Shown one piece after another: positions 9,920-10,019 of a stretch of DNA of 10,019 nt. The stretch is taken from positions 1-10,019 of the forward strand of contig CAKUSI010000124.1 of assembly GCA_934678955.1 (NCBI GenBank), written 5' to 3'. A model generated the notes under the pieces. It searched no databases, was not told where the DNA came from, and saw nothing but the letters and a program-made list of their open reading frames with translations. Position 1 is the stretch's first letter. The number at the start of each line of letters is the position of its first letter. Origin of the DNA: an uncultured Austwickia sp. GTDB lineage: Bacteria; Actinomycetota; Actinomycetes; Actinomycetales; Dermatophilaceae. A program made the translations under genes and the position numbers.

Positions 9920-9957
9920 CACCGTGCGCGGCAACGGTGGGCGAGTGTCATTCGCCC
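9920..9957. other. two adjacent inverted repeats near the right edge
   Basis: CACCGT (9920-9925) pairs with ACGGTG (9934-9939), and GGGCGA (9939-9944) pairs with TCGCCC (9952-9957) across a 7-nt loop. They share one base, so only one stem can be complete at a time. They may terminate dnaA transcription coming from the right, but neither has a T-tract in the right place. Confidence 0.25.
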
Positions 9958-10019
9958 GAAAAGCGCATTGACCGTCGCAAGGCCCCTGAGCTTCCCCCCG
10001 AGTTGAGCCCAGGCATTCG

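Larger units (their letters stand above)
8889..10019. other. replication origin region oriC (dnaA side not reached)
   Basis: This stretch of at least 1131 bp upstream of dnaN has no convincing gene. In actinobacteria oriC lies between dnaA and dnaN, and this stretch holds DnaA boxes on both strands: one perfect TTGTCCACA, four with a single mismatch to TT(G/A)TCCACA, and six with two. It also holds an AT-enriched patch beside the left cluster (9137-9205) and several tandem repeats. Translations of the three minus-strand frames entering from the right edge do not resemble the DnaA C-terminus, so dnaA starts beyond 10019. Positions 9764-9857 hold nothing I can name. Confidence 0.93.

Noticed and set aside
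9702..9971. plus-strand frame encoding a Leu-Asp-Leu-Gly repeat peptide
   Set aside because: The repeat is only the 12-bp DNA repeat read in frame; it starts among DnaA boxes and has no ribosome binding site.
9901..10019. possible 3' end of dnaA at the right edge
   Set aside because: All three minus-strand frames were read; none resembles the DnaA domain IV end, so dnaA lies outside the window.

Overview
The window is high-GC DNA carrying the classic bacterial origin cluster in actinobacterial form. On the minus strand, in order of transcription, it holds oriC, dnaN, recF, dciA (DUF721), gyrB and gyrA. The protein sequences are clearly actinobacterial: a DnaN starting VKFRVERDV, a GyrB with the acidic insertion seen in this phylum, and a GyrA with the QRRGGKG box. 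A micrococcalean-type actinomycete is a reasonable guess; genus cannot be set from the sequence alone.

Layout from left to right. Positions 1-2362 hold gyrA, which lacks its C-terminal end at the window edge. Positions 2373-4544 hold gyrB, 10 nt upstream of gyrA and surely co-transcribed with it. Positions 4545-5065 are a divergent intergenic region with a candidate gyrB promoter and a perfect 9-bp inverted repeat. Positions 5066-5824 encode a putative lipoprotein on the plus strand, the only gene in the window facing the other way. Positions 5825-5929 are a short convergent gap. Positions 5930-6514 hold dciA, overlapping recF (6507-7727) by 8 nt. Positions 7755-8888 hold dnaN, with a candidate promoter about 70-100 bp upstream. 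Positions 8889-10019 contain no convincing gene and are best read as the replication origin. dnaA, expected to the right, is not reached.

The genes work together: DnaA opens oriC, DciA helps deliver the replicative helicase, DnaN is the polymerase clamp, RecF handles gap repair at stalled forks, and GyrA2B2 removes the positive supercoils ahead of the fork. All of these are transcribed away from oriC and so run with the leftward fork; the lipoprotein gene runs against it.

The least ordinary part is the origin. It has two clusters of DnaA boxes (9175-9370 and 9643-9763), with adjacent boxes repeatedly 11-12 bp apart. They are separated by about 230 bp of G/T-rich tandem repeats of 16 bp and 15 bp, with a canonical G-quadruplex motif between them. 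A third, 12-bp repeat lies farther right. I saw no new defence, mobile or biosynthetic system.
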